Source: Tidjanibacter sp.
Lineage (GTDB): Bacteria; Bacteroidota; Bacteroidia; Bacteroidales; Rikenellaceae
Length of the DNA: 51,092 nt
NCBI GenBank assembly: GCA_017631375.1
Contig: JAGBTK010000053.1
Span: 1 to 51,092, forward strand
Direction: 5' to 3'
The notes under the pieces were generated by a model, which was not told the DNA's origin, ran no database searches, and was given only the letters and a program-made list of their open reading frames with translations. The translations under genes and the position numbers were made by a program. Each line of letters begins with the position of its first letter. Position 1 is the stretch's first letter. Of this stretch, positions 24,451-33,271 are shown piece after piece.

Positions 24451-25920
24451 ATGGGTAACTTTTTTGATATATTCACCTACTCGCCCGAGTCGCCGATGCT
24501 CTTCTCTTCGCGCGACTTCCTGCTGCTCTTCCTCCCCTTCTTCGCAATATTTACGGTGGTGAGCCGCAAGATCTCCTGGCGAAATCTCTATCTCACCCTC
24601 TTCTCGCTCTTCTTCTACTACAAGACGGGCGGAATCTACTTCCTGCTGATAATCCTGATGTCGCTGACGGACTACACCATATCACTTTTTCTGGCGACAG
24701 ACAAGGAGCCAAAGCATCGTAAATGGCTGGTAACCACATCGGTAATCTTAGACCTCGGAGTACTCTGCTACTTCAAATATACGGGACTGTTTGGCGAGAT
24801 GCTCTCGGCAATTACCGATGGCAACATCTCGTTTGGCGATATCTTCCTGCCTGTGGGCATCTCCTTCTTCACCTTCCAATCGCTCAGTTATGTGATTGAT
24901 GTCTATCGTGGTGATATTGAGCCTGCTCGCAGTTGGTCGGACTACCTTTTCTACCTCTGCTTTTTCCCGCAGTTGGTGGCAGGTCCCATTGTGAGGGCAA
25001 AGGATTTCCTGCCTCAGATCCATCAGCCCACCCTCGTCACCCGAGAGATGATGGGCAGGGGACTCTTCCTCATACTTATCGGACTGATTAAGAAGGCTGT
25101 AATCTCCGACTATATCAGCATCAACTATGTGGATCGTATCTTCGATGCGCCACTCCTCTACTCCGGTTTTGAGAACCTGATGGGTGTTTACGGCTACGCC
25201 TTACAGATATATTGCGACTTCTCGGGCTACTCCGATATGGCTATCGGTATTGCTCTGTTGCTCGGTTTCCGCTTCCCCACCAACTTCGATCTGCCATATC
25301 GCTCGGCCACCATCACCGAGTTCTGGCGTCGCTGGCATATCTCGCTCTCGTCGTGGCTGAAAGACTACCTCTACATCCCTCTGGGTGGCAACCGCAAGGG
25401 TCGTCGTCGCACCTATATCAACCTGATGCTCACTATGTTGCTAGGCGGACTGTGGCACGGTGCATCGGGCAGATTTGTGTTGTGGGGCGCACTCCACGGC
25501 TGCGGACTTGCGGCGCACAAGTGGCTGATGAGCTGCACATCCTCGCCCGCACTAGGCAAGGATATGAGCCTGTGGCGCAGGGTGTTGGGTGTGATATTTA
25601 CCTTTAACTTTGTCTGCCTCGGCTGGATTTTGTTCCGTGCCGACTCGCTCTCAACAGTAGGTGAGATACTCTCGCAGATATTCACCGCCTTCGACCTCTC
25701 TATTGTGCCTCAGGTGATTGCGGGCTATCCCATCGTCTTTGCGATGATTGCCACAGGCTACCTGATGCACGCTGCCCCGAAGAGATTTATCGACCGCACT
25801 CAGGAGCGACTCACCAATGCTCCCCTCTGGGCGCAAGCAGCTGTTATTGTGGCGGTTATCTGGTTTGTGATGCAGATGCGCACAGGCGATATACAACCTT
25901 TTATCTACTTCCAATTCTAA
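24451..25920 (+). CDS. MBOAT family O-acyltransferase (AlgI/DltB-like)
   Basis: The 489-residue polytopic protein shows the AlgI/DltB hallmarks: 'FFYYKTGG', ILDLGVLCYFKYTGLF, FLPVGISFFTFQSLSYVIDV, YCDFSGYSDMAIG and the catalytic histidine His336 in LGGLWHGAS. MBOAT proteins move acyl groups across the cytoplasmic membrane for O-acylation of alginate, teichoic acid, peptidoglycan or other polymers. The directly adjacent SGNH hydrolase is the expected periplasmic partner. The start at ATG 24451 follows the SGNH stop by one base. Confidence 0.92.
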   Translation: MGNFFDIFTYSPESPMLFSSRDFLLLFLPFFAIFTVVSRKISWRNLYLTLFSLFFYYKTGGIYFLLIILMSLTDYTISLFLATDKEPKHRKWLVTTSVILDLGVLCYFKYTGLFGEMLSAITDGNISFGDIFLPVGISFFTFQSLSYVIDVYRGDIEPARSWSDYLFYLCFFPQLVAGPIVRAKDFLPQIHQPTLVTREMMGRGLFLILIGLIKKAVISDYISINYVDRIFDAPLLYSGFENLMGVYGYALQIYCDFSGYSDMAIGIALLLGFRFPTNFDLPYRSATITEFWRRWHISLSSWLKDYLYIPLGGNRKGRRRTYINLMLTMLLGGLWHGASGRFVLWGALHGCGLAAHKWLMSCTSSPALGKDMSLWRRVLGVIFTFNFVCLGWILFRADSLSTVGEILSQIFTAFDLSIVPQVIAGYPIVFAMIATGYLMHAAPKRFIDRTQERLTNAPLWAQAAVIVAVIWFVMQMRTGDIQPFIYFQF

Positions 25921-25982
25921 GGAACTATATTAGACTTATTTGTTTTGTTAAGTAGTACAAAACCCGAAAACGTAAAAAAGAT

Positions 25983-26540
25983 ATGAACGGACTTGACTTG
26001 GCACTGCTCGACCTGCTCAACTTCAATGGCGGGGCATTCTTCGATAATGTGATGTGGTACACCTCGTCTAAACTCACCTGGGCACCACTCTACATCTTCC
26101 TTCTGGCCCTTGTGATACGCCGCAAGGGGTGGCGTTACGCCCTCTGGTATCTGCTGATTATCATCGCAGGTGCGGGGCTTGCCGACCAGATCTGCAACCT
26201 GTTTAAGGATGGTTTGCAGTTCCTGCGCCCCAACCATACACCCGGAGTTGCCGAGACACTCCACTCGGTGAGGGGCTATAAGGGAGGACTCTATGGCACA
26301 ATATCTGCCCACGCTACACTCTCGACAGTGGTTTACATTATGTTCGGCAGGGAGATTGGCGGCAAGGTCTATTGGTGGGCTATGGGCGTGTGGCTGATGA
26401 TGGTTTGCTGGTCGAGAGTCTATCTCGGCGCACATTTCCCCTCGCAGATCCTCTTCGGCCTGATGCTTGGCACGCTCCTCTCAATGCTTCTCCGATGGGC
26501 ATTTCTCAAATACCTCGCCCCACGCATCAGAAAGCAATAA
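25983..26540 (+). CDS. PAP2-family membrane phosphatase-like protein
   Basis: The 185-residue protein has five or six membrane helices and the PAP2 motifs: KDGLQFLRP (C1), ISAHAT (C2, in place of the usual PSGH) and SRVYLGAHFPSQ (C3). In C3 the Asp that normally supports the nucleophilic His is replaced by Gln. PAP2 enzymes dephosphorylate undecaprenyl diphosphate or phosphatidic acids. The catalytic His and Arg residues are present, so reduced or altered activity is possible but not shown. It follows the SGNH/MBOAT pair and ends in a terminator. Confidence 0.87.
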   Translation: MNGLDLALLDLLNFNGGAFFDNVMWYTSSKLTWAPLYIFLLALVIRRKGWRYALWYLLIIIAGAGLADQICNLFKDGLQFLRPNHTPGVAETLHSVRGYKGGLYGTISAHATLSTVVYIMFGREIGGKVYWWAMGVWLMMVCWSRVYLGAHFPSQILFGLMLGTLLSMLLRWAFLKYLAPRIRKQ

Positions 26541-26545
26541 ACAAC

Positions 26546-26573
26546 AACGGCTCTTCCCACAGGAAAGAGCCGT
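26546..26573. terminator. Terminator between PAP2 and yidD
   Basis: A 10-bp stem AACGGCTCTT/AAGAGCCGTT with a 8-9 nt loop, followed by TATTTT. It serves convergent genes. Confidence 0.8.
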
Positions 26574-26578
26574 TTATT

Positions 26579-26839
26579 TTATGGAACGGGGTCGTAACCA
26601 CTGCCACCCCAGGGGTGACAACGCAAGAGGCGTCGCAGAGTGAGCCAACCGCCCTTGATCGGACCATACTTGGTAATGGCCTCCAAAGCGTAGGCGGAGC
26701 AGGTGGGGGTGAAGCGGCACGAGGCAGGGGTGAGTGGCGAAATGCAGTTACGGTAGAACTTAACCAATATCAGCAGTGGCCACGAAAAAACTCGTTTACA
26801 GATGCTTCTGAATCTTTGCCAAACACTTTTTGACTCCAT
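26579..26839 (-). CDS. yidD: Membrane protein insertion efficiency factor YidD
   Basis: From ATG 26839 the 86-residue protein contains the YidD core [31 protein letters not shown], and the ending [17 protein letters not shown] with its conserved cysteines. YidD is a small amphipathic inner-membrane-associated factor that helps YidC-dependent insertion. The gene overlaps the 3' end of rnpA by 44 bases, the classical rnpA-yidD arrangement. A start 15 codons earlier would extend the overlap and was judged less likely. Confidence 0.93.
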   Translation of the reverse strand: MESKSVWQRFRSICKRVFSWPLLILVKFYRNCISPLTPASCRFTPTCSAYALEAITKYGPIKGGWLTLRRLLRCHPWGGSGYDPVP

Positions 26840-27191
26840 ATTCGATAGTCTGATAATCGAAAACCTCCTTAGTCGTATAGACAAAAGCGATATCCAGATG
26901 TTTGCCCTTCTCGGCCAACACCTTGCCCAACTCGCACTTATTCAGGCGGAACGACTCGCGGATGCGGCGTTTGAGCAGATTTCTGCGCCACGCCCTCTTG
27001 TGGTACTTCTTAGGCACCGAGACCAGAATTGAGATGGGAGGCATCTCTTCGCTCGCCTCCTCCAGACGGTAGTGGCTGCGCAGAGGTGGCGACACGACAA
27101 CCCTGCCACCCTGAAACAGGCGGTCGATACGGCCCTGAGCCGAGATGCGCTCACTCTTACTGAGCCCAAACTGCTTGACGATGTCGCTCAC
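26796..27191 (-). CDS. rnpA: Ribonuclease P protein component
   Basis: The 131-residue basic protein carries the RNase P signature around [20 protein letters not shown], the RNR motif that contacts the M1 RNA and pre-tRNA leader. It supports 5' maturation of tRNAs. The start ([20 protein letters not shown]) fits the family. Unlike many bacteria, no rpmH is found next to it; instead a hemD-like gene lies upstream on the same strand, separated by a terminator. Confidence 0.95.
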   Translation of the reverse strand: MSDIVKQFGLSKSERISAQGRIDRLFQGGRVVVSPPLRSHYRLEEASEEMPPISILVSVPKKYHKRAWRRNLLKRRIRESFRLNKCELGKVLAEKGKHLDIAFVYTTKEVFDYQTIEYGVKKCLAKIQKHL

Positions 27192-27209
27192 TTCTTAATA
27201 TCATTAAAA

Positions 27210-27237
27210 AAGGGGGCTGAACTACTCCTGCCCCCTT
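27210..27237 (-). terminator. Terminator of the hemD-like gene
   Basis: Stem AAGGGGGC/GCCCCCTT with a 12-nt loop, followed on the minus strand by TTTTTAATG. Confidence 0.8.
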
Positions 27238-27269
27238 ATTGTAACTCTGTATGTGGCAGTGTTTTACGC

Positions 27270-28127
27270 CTACTCTTCTGCCGGTTTGCGTTTTGCGCGG
27301 GTGCGCTTGGCGGGCTTTGCCTCCTGCGCCTTGATAAACTCCTCGCTCTTGCTGGTGCCACTCAGAACAACAGGCTCAATCTTCTTGCCTGCCTTGATCA
27401 GAGCAAGAACATTGTCCACCGCCTTAGCCATACTCGGAGCCTCAGGGGTGGGTGCGGCACATACCAGGTGGAGATTAGCCTCAGCAGCTGCGCGTGCAGC
27501 ATTCTCGCCAAAAGTAACCACCATAGGCAGATTCTCGGTGCCGAAAGTGGTGGTCAGGGTCTGAATCTCCATCGGGCTATACAGCGCAAGCAACTGATAG
27601 TCATCGAGTTTTACACCGCTAAGGTCGTTGCTTACAGTCTTAGCAAGCACTACGGGGTGGAAATCAAATTTCAATCTCTCAAGAGTCGAAGGGATCTCGG
27701 GGTTATGGGGCTCTGCAAGAGTGAGCATATACTTCTCATCCTTGTGCTTCAGCAACAGCTCCATAAAGTTATTAAAGTTGCCGTTTGCAAAGAAAATCTT
27801 CCTCTTACGGTAGGCAATATACTTCTGCAAATAGAGTGCAACTGCCTCAGTAATACAGAAATACTTCATCGTCACAGGTATTGTCGTACGACTCTCCTCT
27901 GCGATGCGGAAGAAACTATCAATAGTCGATCGGCTGGTGAAAATGATTGCAGTGTGTTGCAAAATCTCAATGCGCTGGCTCCTAAACTCTTTGAGCGATA
28001 CGCCCTCAATCTTGATGAAGGGCTTGAAATCTACCGCCACCGAGTACTTCTTGGTAACCTCATAGAAAGGGGATTTCTCGGGGACTGCGGGTGCCGGCTG
28101 TGACACTAAAATCTTCTTAACTTCCAA
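27270..28127 (-). CDS. hemD: Uroporphyrinogen-III synthase-like protein (HemD family)
   Basis: The 285-residue protein has the two-domain HemD pattern: KKILVSQPAP at the start, IIFTSRSTIDSFF, a central VVLAKTVSNDLSG, and LALYSPMEIQTL followed by VVTFGENAARAA. HemD closes the linear tetrapyrrole to uroporphyrinogen III. Bacteroidota homologues are divergent and this one has a Lys/Ala/Arg-rich C-terminal tail (residues ~265-285). The DUF4271 gene precedes it on the same strand. The function in heme synthesis is plausible but not certain, as some Bacteroidota lack the full pathway. Confidence 0.8.
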   Translation of the reverse strand: MEVKKILVSQPAPAVPEKSPFYEVTKKYSVAVDFKPFIKIEGVSLKEFRSQRIEILQHTAIIFTSRSTIDSFFRIAEESRTTIPVTMKYFCITEAVALYLQKYIAYRKRKIFFANGNFNNFMELLLKHKDEKYMLTLAEPHNPEIPSTLERLKFDFHPVVLAKTVSNDLSGVKLDDYQLLALYSPMEIQTLTTTFGTENLPMVVTFGENAARAAAEANLHLVCAAPTPEAPSMAKAVDNVLALIKAGKKIEPVVLSGTSKSEEFIKAQEAKPAKRTRAKRKPAEE

Positions 28128-28155
28128 TTTATCAGTCTTTTGTTTGACAATATCT

Positions 28156-28917
28156 TTACAACTGTCGAGTGATGCCTACCATCAAAAGTGTTACCGGCAG
28201 CACTTCGACGGTGCAAAGGTACAAAAACCAAATCAAAATAGAAATTTTTGCACGGCGAAAGAGCAATAAACTTTTAAACGTGTAGGTCAGTAATGCGAGG
28301 ATGGTGAGTAAGGTAATGAAATGAAGCACAAATGTTTCCGTCACCGTATGGTTGAGCAGGAGCAGCAGTGTGGGGAGGGTAACAATTAAGCCCCAACTGC
28401 CGAGAAAAAGGTTTTTTACAGTTATCGCCTCGTGGGTAAATTCGCTCGCACCACACACAAAACCAATACCTCTCAGCACCAGACTCTGCAACATCAACAA
28501 TAGCGACACCACCACAAACAGCCCCACAACAAGTGTAACATTCCACTTCTCAGCCCACTCGGGCAGGGGCGAGAACTCCCACTCCACAATTCTCAGGGCA
28601 AGCAGCGCACAGACCGCTATAGCGAGGAGTTGTGCCATACGCATCAGCGAGGAGAAGATGGGGTTTGCCTCTTCGGAGATCACATTCTTGGTCATCAACA
28701 CCGAGCGGAGGAACATCGGCACCTCAGAGCGATAGCTATAAATCACCAACGCCCAGAGTCCCAGCAAAGCCAGACTCAGCAGGTGGTAGAGAGGGTGCGA
28801 GGTGACAACACCGACCTCCACCCCCGCCTCTGTGGCGTAGGAGGGGAGCAGGTGCGCCTTGTCGCCAAAAACCTCGACAAGCCCCACAGCCAAACTATCT
28901 ATCTGCAAAAGTACCAT
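28156..28917 (-). CDS. DUF4271 membrane protein
   Basis: The 253-residue protein has about seven hydrophobic helices (for example LYHLLSLALLGLWALVIYSY and VLPVTLLMVGI at the end), matching DUF4271, a family largely confined to Bacteroidota and commonly found directly upstream of hemD-like genes. No catalytic motif is visible. It lies 11 bases downstream of the histidine kinase gene and 28 bases upstream of hemD, so the three probably share a transcript. The molecular role is not known. Confidence 0.85.
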   Translation of the reverse strand: MVLLQIDSLAVGLVEVFGDKAHLLPSYATEAGVEVGVVTSHPLYHLLSLALLGLWALVIYSYRSEVPMFLRSVLMTKNVISEEANPIFSSLMRMAQLLAIAVCALLALRIVEWEFSPLPEWAEKWNVTLVVGLFVVVSLLLMLQSLVLRGIGFVCGASEFTHEAITVKNLFLGSWGLIVTLPTLLLLLNHTVTETFVLHFITLLTILALLTYTFKSLLLFRRAKISILIWFLYLCTVEVLPVTLLMVGITRQL

Positions 28918-28928
28918 CCTTAAAATCT

Positions 28929-30101
28929 CTATTTCTTAAACATTGAGGGGGTCTGTACCGCTATGCGGATAGTTGTACCCTTGCCCACCTCCGACTCCAA
29001 CACGCCGATTTTACCCTTGTGGTACTCCTCCACAATGCGCTTACTCAGCGACAATCCCAAGCCCCAGCCTCGTGTCTTGGTGGTAAATCCGGGGTCGAAG
29101 ATACGCTTGATATTCGCCTTGGCAATACCCTTACCCGTATCCTTCACATCGACATAGACCCAATTATCCGTCTCGGAGATGTGTACATCTATCGAGCCTT
29201 GTCCCTGGAGGGCATCAAGGGCATTTTTGAGCAGATTCTCCACCACCCACTCGAAGAGTGCCGAGTTAATCATCGCCTGCATAGGTGCCATAGCCAAGCC
29301 GTTGTAGGTGAGGCTTACATTGCGAGGTACGCGGGTGCGGAAGTAGAGTACGCAGTTGCCCACCACCTCATTAATATTGGCGGGCGAGAGGTCGGTCTCG
29401 GAGCCGATTTTGGAGAATCGGTCGGCCACCTTCATCAGTCGGGTGAGGTCTTTCTGCATCTCATCAACCACACTGCTATCTATCTCCTGGCTACGCAGAT
29501 ACTCAATCCAGCCGAGCAGCGAGGAGATAGGTGTGCCGAGTTGGTGTGCCGTCTCCTTTGCCATACCAATCCACACTCTGTTCTGCTGATCCTCCTTGGT
29601 GGAGCGGAACGAGATAAAGAGCAGAGTGGCAAAGACAGCGATAACCGCAACCTGAATATAGGGGAACAGAAGCAGCGAACTCAGCAACGAAGAGTTGTCG
29701 TAGAAGAGCATATATCGGTGGCCGTTCCACGAGTTAATCTCGATGGGTTGGTTGCGCTCGGCAAGTTCCAGAATCTTTTTGTTGCGCAGGTCGGGGTGGT
29801 TGATAATCTTCTCGGGGATGAGGAGCGATTGGCGCACATTGCCACGCTCATCGGTGATGATGAAAGGTATCTTGTGGTTGTTGATGATGGTATTTACGAG
29901 TGGGTCTTCGCCCGACATCTCGCCGAAACGTCCCACTGCGTATGCCCAGAGTGCCACCTCGTTTTTCTCCTTCTCGCGCAACTGCTTCGACAGGAGCGAA
30001 CTTGTTATAATCGAGGCAACACCCACCACTACGCAAGCGATTATCACAATAAATCGGTTGCGGTAAGACATCAGTTGTTTAAGTTTCGCCTTCATCGCCA
30101 T
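28929..30101 (-). CDS. Membrane-bound sensor histidine kinase
   Basis: The 390-residue protein has a first membrane helix near residues 16-37, a periplasmic sensor region, and a second helix near 143-164. The phospho-acceptor is His186 in AKETAHQLGTP, and the ATPase domain carries the N-box (FEWVVENLLKNALDAL), a G1 box (VDVKDTGKGI) and a G2 box (GWGLGLSLSKRI). There is no HAMP domain, and no response regulator is encoded within the window. It lies 9 bases after the CtpA-type protease gene. The signal is unknown; envelope stress is a reasonable guess from context only. Confidence 0.93.
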   Translation of the reverse strand: MAMKAKLKQLMSYRNRFIVIIACVVVGVASIITSSLLSKQLREKEKNEVALWAYAVGRFGEMSGEDPLVNTIINNHKIPFIITDERGNVRQSLLIPEKIINHPDLRNKKILELAERNQPIEINSWNGHRYMLFYDNSSLLSSLLLFPYIQVAVIAVFATLLFISFRSTKEDQQNRVWIGMAKETAHQLGTPISSLLGWIEYLRSQEIDSSVVDEMQKDLTRLMKVADRFSKIGSETDLSPANINEVVGNCVLYFRTRVPRNVSLTYNGLAMAPMQAMINSALFEWVVENLLKNALDALQGQGSIDVHISETDNWVYVDVKDTGKGIAKANIKRIFDPGFTTKTRGWGLGLSLSKRIVEEYHKGKIGVLESEVGKGTTIRIAVQTPSMFKK

Positions 30102-30110
30102 ATCTGTTTA

Positions 30111-31769
30111 TTACTCTGCAGGTTGCAACATCTTTGCGTACTCCTTGGGGTTGTGGAGCAAATCTAAGGCACGCGCCACCGTCTTGTCGTCGCGCATCGA
30201 GTGGTCGATTGCCCCCTCGGTGTAGGCAAAGCGCAGAAGCATCTCCTTCTCAATCAAATCTCTGAGCTCCTCGCGGTGGAGATTGAGTGTCCTCTCCTTG
30301 CTGCTCACCTGCTCCTCGATAACGGCAATACGCTCCTCGATACTCTCCAGGTAACGCTCCTGCTCTGCCGACTCGCGCAAAAGTTCCAGAGCGCGCTTGG
30401 TGTTCGACTCCCAGGGCACCTCCTGCTCCGCCATAAAGGCCTCAAACTCCTCCCAATCGGCATCCGTGAAGCGATACTCGCGCGGAATAACCGTGAGCGA
30501 ATCCTGATGACGCTTCCAAAAGAGATCGGCAAAGTCACTCAGAAGATTCATATTATAGACCACATAGGCATAGCTACTGGCATACTCAGGCTCAAGCACT
30601 ACATCGGGCAGCACACCGCCACCATCATATACCTTACGCCCTGCACGGGTCGAGAACTCGTTGATCAGCGAATCGGGCACGGCGTGGATTGCGCCATTCG
30701 CATCGCGCGAGGCGTAGTCGATAGCCTGAATACAGCGACCGCTGGGCAGATAGTACTTAGCGGTTGTAACCTTGACAAAAGTATCGTATCCCGTAGGCAA
30801 CGAGGTTTGTACCAAGCCTTTACCATAGGTGCGCTGTCCTATCAGCACTCCTCGGTCGTAGTCCTGAATAGCACCCGACACAATCTCGGCAGCCGAAGCA
30901 CTATTGCCATCGACAAGCACCACAATCGGTATCTCGGTATCTATCGGATCGCTCTGGGTGCGGAGTGTGGTGTTGTTTGCACTATCCTTGGCGCGGGTGC
31001 TCACCACCTCGCTGCCGCGTGGCACAAAGAGCGAGAGGGTCGAGACAGCCTCGCTCAACAGACCACCGCCATTGGAGCGATAATCAAGGATCAGAGCCTT
31101 TGCCCCCTGTGCCTTGAGAGCCTCAACAGCCCTGCGCATCTCTACGCTGCAATTCTCGGTAAAGTCGTTGTGGCAGATGATACCCACGCTGTCGCTCACC
31201 ATACCGTAGTAGGGGATACCGGGGATGGTGATTATCTCACGATCTATACGCAGCTCCACCTCCTCGTCGGTCAGCCACTTCTGCACTTTTATCTTGATCT
31301 TCGAGCCGGGCTCGCCTTTCAGGGCATTGCTCACCTGCTCTGTGGTCATACCCTTCGCGGAGCGACCGTCAATCTCCACAAGTCGGTCACCTATGCGGAT
31401 ACCCGCCTTGTCGGCAGGAGAGTTTTTGTAGGGCTCGGCAAAGAGCACCCAATCCCCCTTCTGACGAATCAGCGAGCCGATACCGCCATACTTGCCGGTG
31501 GTCATCAGCTCAAATCCCTCCACCTCACTCTCCGAGATAAACTCGGTATAGGGGTCGAGATTGCGCACCAGACCTGTTGTGGCATCCTTCAACAATTGGT
31601 TGGGGTCAACCTCATCAACATAATAGAGAGAAATGTTGCGAAGAACATTGACAAGTATCTCCATACTCTTGCCGAGCGAGAAACCATCGCCCACCACAGC
31701 CGAGGGGAGAAAGAGCAACGACCCCACAGCCGCAAGAGTGATTATAGACCAACGAGCTATCTTTTTCAT
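30111..31769 (-). CDS. C-terminal processing peptidase, S41 family (CtpA-like)
   Basis: From ATG 31769 the 552-residue protein has a signal/anchor helix (SIITLAAVGSLLFLPSAVVG), a PDZ domain (KAGIRIGDRLVEIDG), and the S41 protease domain with the catalytic Ser in DGNSASAAEIVSGA and the Lys in RTYGKGLVQ. The last ~100 residues are a Glu-rich coiled coil. CtpA-type enzymes cleave C-termini of periplasmic proteins and peptidoglycan hydrolases. It is the gene directly upstream of the histidine kinase. Upstream in-frame sequence overlaps the next gene and lacks conservation, so this start was chosen. Confidence 0.93.
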   Translation of the reverse strand: MKKIARWSIITLAAVGSLLFLPSAVVGDGFSLGKSMEILVNVLRNISLYYVDEVDPNQLLKDATTGLVRNLDPYTEFISESEVEGFELMTTGKYGGIGSLIRQKGDWVLFAEPYKNSPADKAGIRIGDRLVEIDGRSAKGMTTEQVSNALKGEPGSKIKIKVQKWLTDEEVELRIDREIITIPGIPYYGMVSDSVGIICHNDFTENCSVEMRRAVEALKAQGAKALILDYRSNGGGLLSEAVSTLSLFVPRGSEVVSTRAKDSANNTTLRTQSDPIDTEIPIVVLVDGNSASAAEIVSGAIQDYDRGVLIGQRTYGKGLVQTSLPTGYDTFVKVTTAKYYLPSGRCIQAIDYASRDANGAIHAVPDSLINEFSTRAGRKVYDGGGVLPDVVLEPEYASSYAYVVYNMNLLSDFADLFWKRHQDSLTVIPREYRFTDADWEEFEAFMAEQEVPWESNTKRALELLRESAEQERYLESIEERIAVIEEQVSSKERTLNLHREELRDLIEKEMLLRFAYTEGAIDHSMRDDKTVARALDLLHNPKEYAKMLQPAE

Positions 31770-31779
31770 AACCTTTTCT

Positions 31780-32355
31780 TTACTTTTTGTCTGCAGAGTC
31801 GGTATCGGCAACCTCCGCCTCAACAACCTCCGCCTGCTGTGTAGCGCGCTCAAAATGCTCTTCAACGGGGTCAACAATCTTGTTGTCGATATAGGAGTGG
31901 ATGCGGAATTCAATCTGTACCACCTCTTTACGGATGCCGTCAAGGGTGATTGTACCATCACCGTTATCGGTAACGGTGATTGCATCGTCGCCCACCATAA
32001 TCAGGCGACGCACAGGGCTCGACACGCGGAAGGTGGTGACACCGCCCACGCTATCGCCCTTGACATAGCCTGCCACGATAAAGGCACGATAGATCTCCTC
32101 CCAATCTGCCGTAACGCTCGCCTTGACGGTGCGACGCACAAAACCGTAGAGGGGGTAGAGCAACGACACCACAAATACCGCACACCACAACAACACTCCA
32201 CGCTTGGTGGTGAAGAGTTCCGCCCAAAAAGCCTCAGTGCTGACACGCGCAGTACCCGTAACCCACATCAGAGCGTAGATACCAATGATAAGTGCCACTA
32301 TCTTAATGAAATAGCAAATTGCTCTCTTAAAATACTTTCCCATTTTTTTGTACAT
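31780..32355 (-). CDS. Two-helix hypothetical membrane protein
   Basis: The ~191-residue protein (start ATG 32355; ATG 32343 is also possible) has two membrane helices near residues 19-40 and 60-80. A ~90-residue soluble domain (TVKASVTADWEEIYRAFIVA through to VQIEFRIHS) follows, then an acidic tail. The family is found in Bacteroidota but has no known function. It lies 10 bases upstream of the CtpA-type gene and 46 bases downstream of ispH. Confidence 0.7.
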   Translation of the reverse strand: MYKKMGKYFKRAICYFIKIVALIIGIYALMWVTGTARVSTEAFWAELFTTKRGVLLWCAVFVVSLLYPLYGFVRRTVKASVTADWEEIYRAFIVAGYVKGDSVGGVTTFRVSSPVRRLIMVGDDAITVTDNGDGTITLDGIRKEVVQIEFRIHSYIDNKIVDPVEEHFERATQQAEVVEAEVADTDSADKK

Positions 32356-32401
32356 TTTGGTCGTATTGCTATCGACCGTTTTGCGTTTATTAGTTTGCTT
32401 T

Positions 32402-33268
32402 TTATCCTTTGTTACGAATAGCCTCGGCAACCTCCTCCATCAGCCGGAGCGGTGTTGAGGTTGCACCACACACACCCACCGAGCGACACTCGGCTAGCAG
32501 CCCCATATCGAGTTCTGTGGCATCCTCCACCTTATAGGAGTTGGGGTTTGCCGAACGACACACCTCAAAAAGCACCTTGCCGTTGGAACTCTTTTTGCCA
32601 CAGACAAATACCACTGCATCGTGCGCGGCAGCAAACTCGCGAAGATGACCCTCACGACCCGACACACGACCACAAATGGTATCGCGAATCACCACCTGCT
32701 CGGGATCGAGAGCGCGGTCGAGCACATAATCTCGCACCTGCTCAAACTGCGCTTTGCTCTGCGTGGTCTGCGAAAGGAGGAAAATGGGACGCGAGAAATC
32801 GACACTCGCCAAATCCTCTATCTTCTCCACAACAACAGCCTTACCGCCGATCTGTCCTGTCAGACCTACCACCTCGGCGTGGCCTTGCTTACCAAAGATA
32901 ATCACCTGACCATTGACCTTCTTCATACACTCAAACGCCTCAACCACAAGCCTTTGCAGACGAGCCACCACAGGACAGGTGGCATCTATTATCTCCACGC
33001 CATACTCCTTGGCTGTGGCATAGGTCGTAGGTGGTTCGCCGTGTGCGCGAATCAGCATCTTCTGTCCGCCCAGCGAAGGGATGCGCGAGTGGTCGATGGT
33101 TATAAGTCCCATCTGCTCCAAGCGACGCACCTCACTGCCGTTGTGGACAATATCGCCCAGCGAGTAGAGCACACCACCCTCGGCAAGTGCCTGTTCGGCA
33201 CTGCTGATGGCATTGACCACTCCGAAGCAGAAGCCCGATTTTTCGTCTATGATTACCTGCTCAATCAT
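32402..33268 (-). CDS. ispH: 4-hydroxy-3-methylbut-2-enyl diphosphate reductase
   Basis: The 288-residue protein has the three cluster-binding cysteines of IspH: Cys14 (GFCFGV), Cys98 (DATCPVV) and Cys199 (DTICGRV), together with RAHGEPP and a C-terminal SNGKVLFEVC/VCGATSTP region. It performs the last step of the methylerythritol phosphate pathway, making IPP and DMAPP with a [4Fe-4S] cluster. It is 3 bases after cmk, an arrangement seen in many Bacteroidota and Firmicutes, where the two are sometimes fused. Confidence 0.95.
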   Translation of the reverse strand: MIEQVIIDEKSGFCFGVVNAISSAEQALAEGGVLYSLGDIVHNGSEVRRLEQMGLITIDHSRIPSLGGQKMLIRAHGEPPTTYATAKEYGVEIIDATCPVVARLQRLVVEAFECMKKVNGQVIIFGKQGHAEVVGLTGQIGGKAVVVEKIEDLASVDFSRPIFLLSQTTQSKAQFEQVRDYVLDRALDPEQVVIRDTICGRVSGREGHLREFAAAHDAVVFVCGKKSSNGKVLFEVCRSANPNSYKVEDATELDMGLLAECRSVGVCGATSTPLRLMEEVAEAIRNKG

Positions 33269-33271
33269 CTG

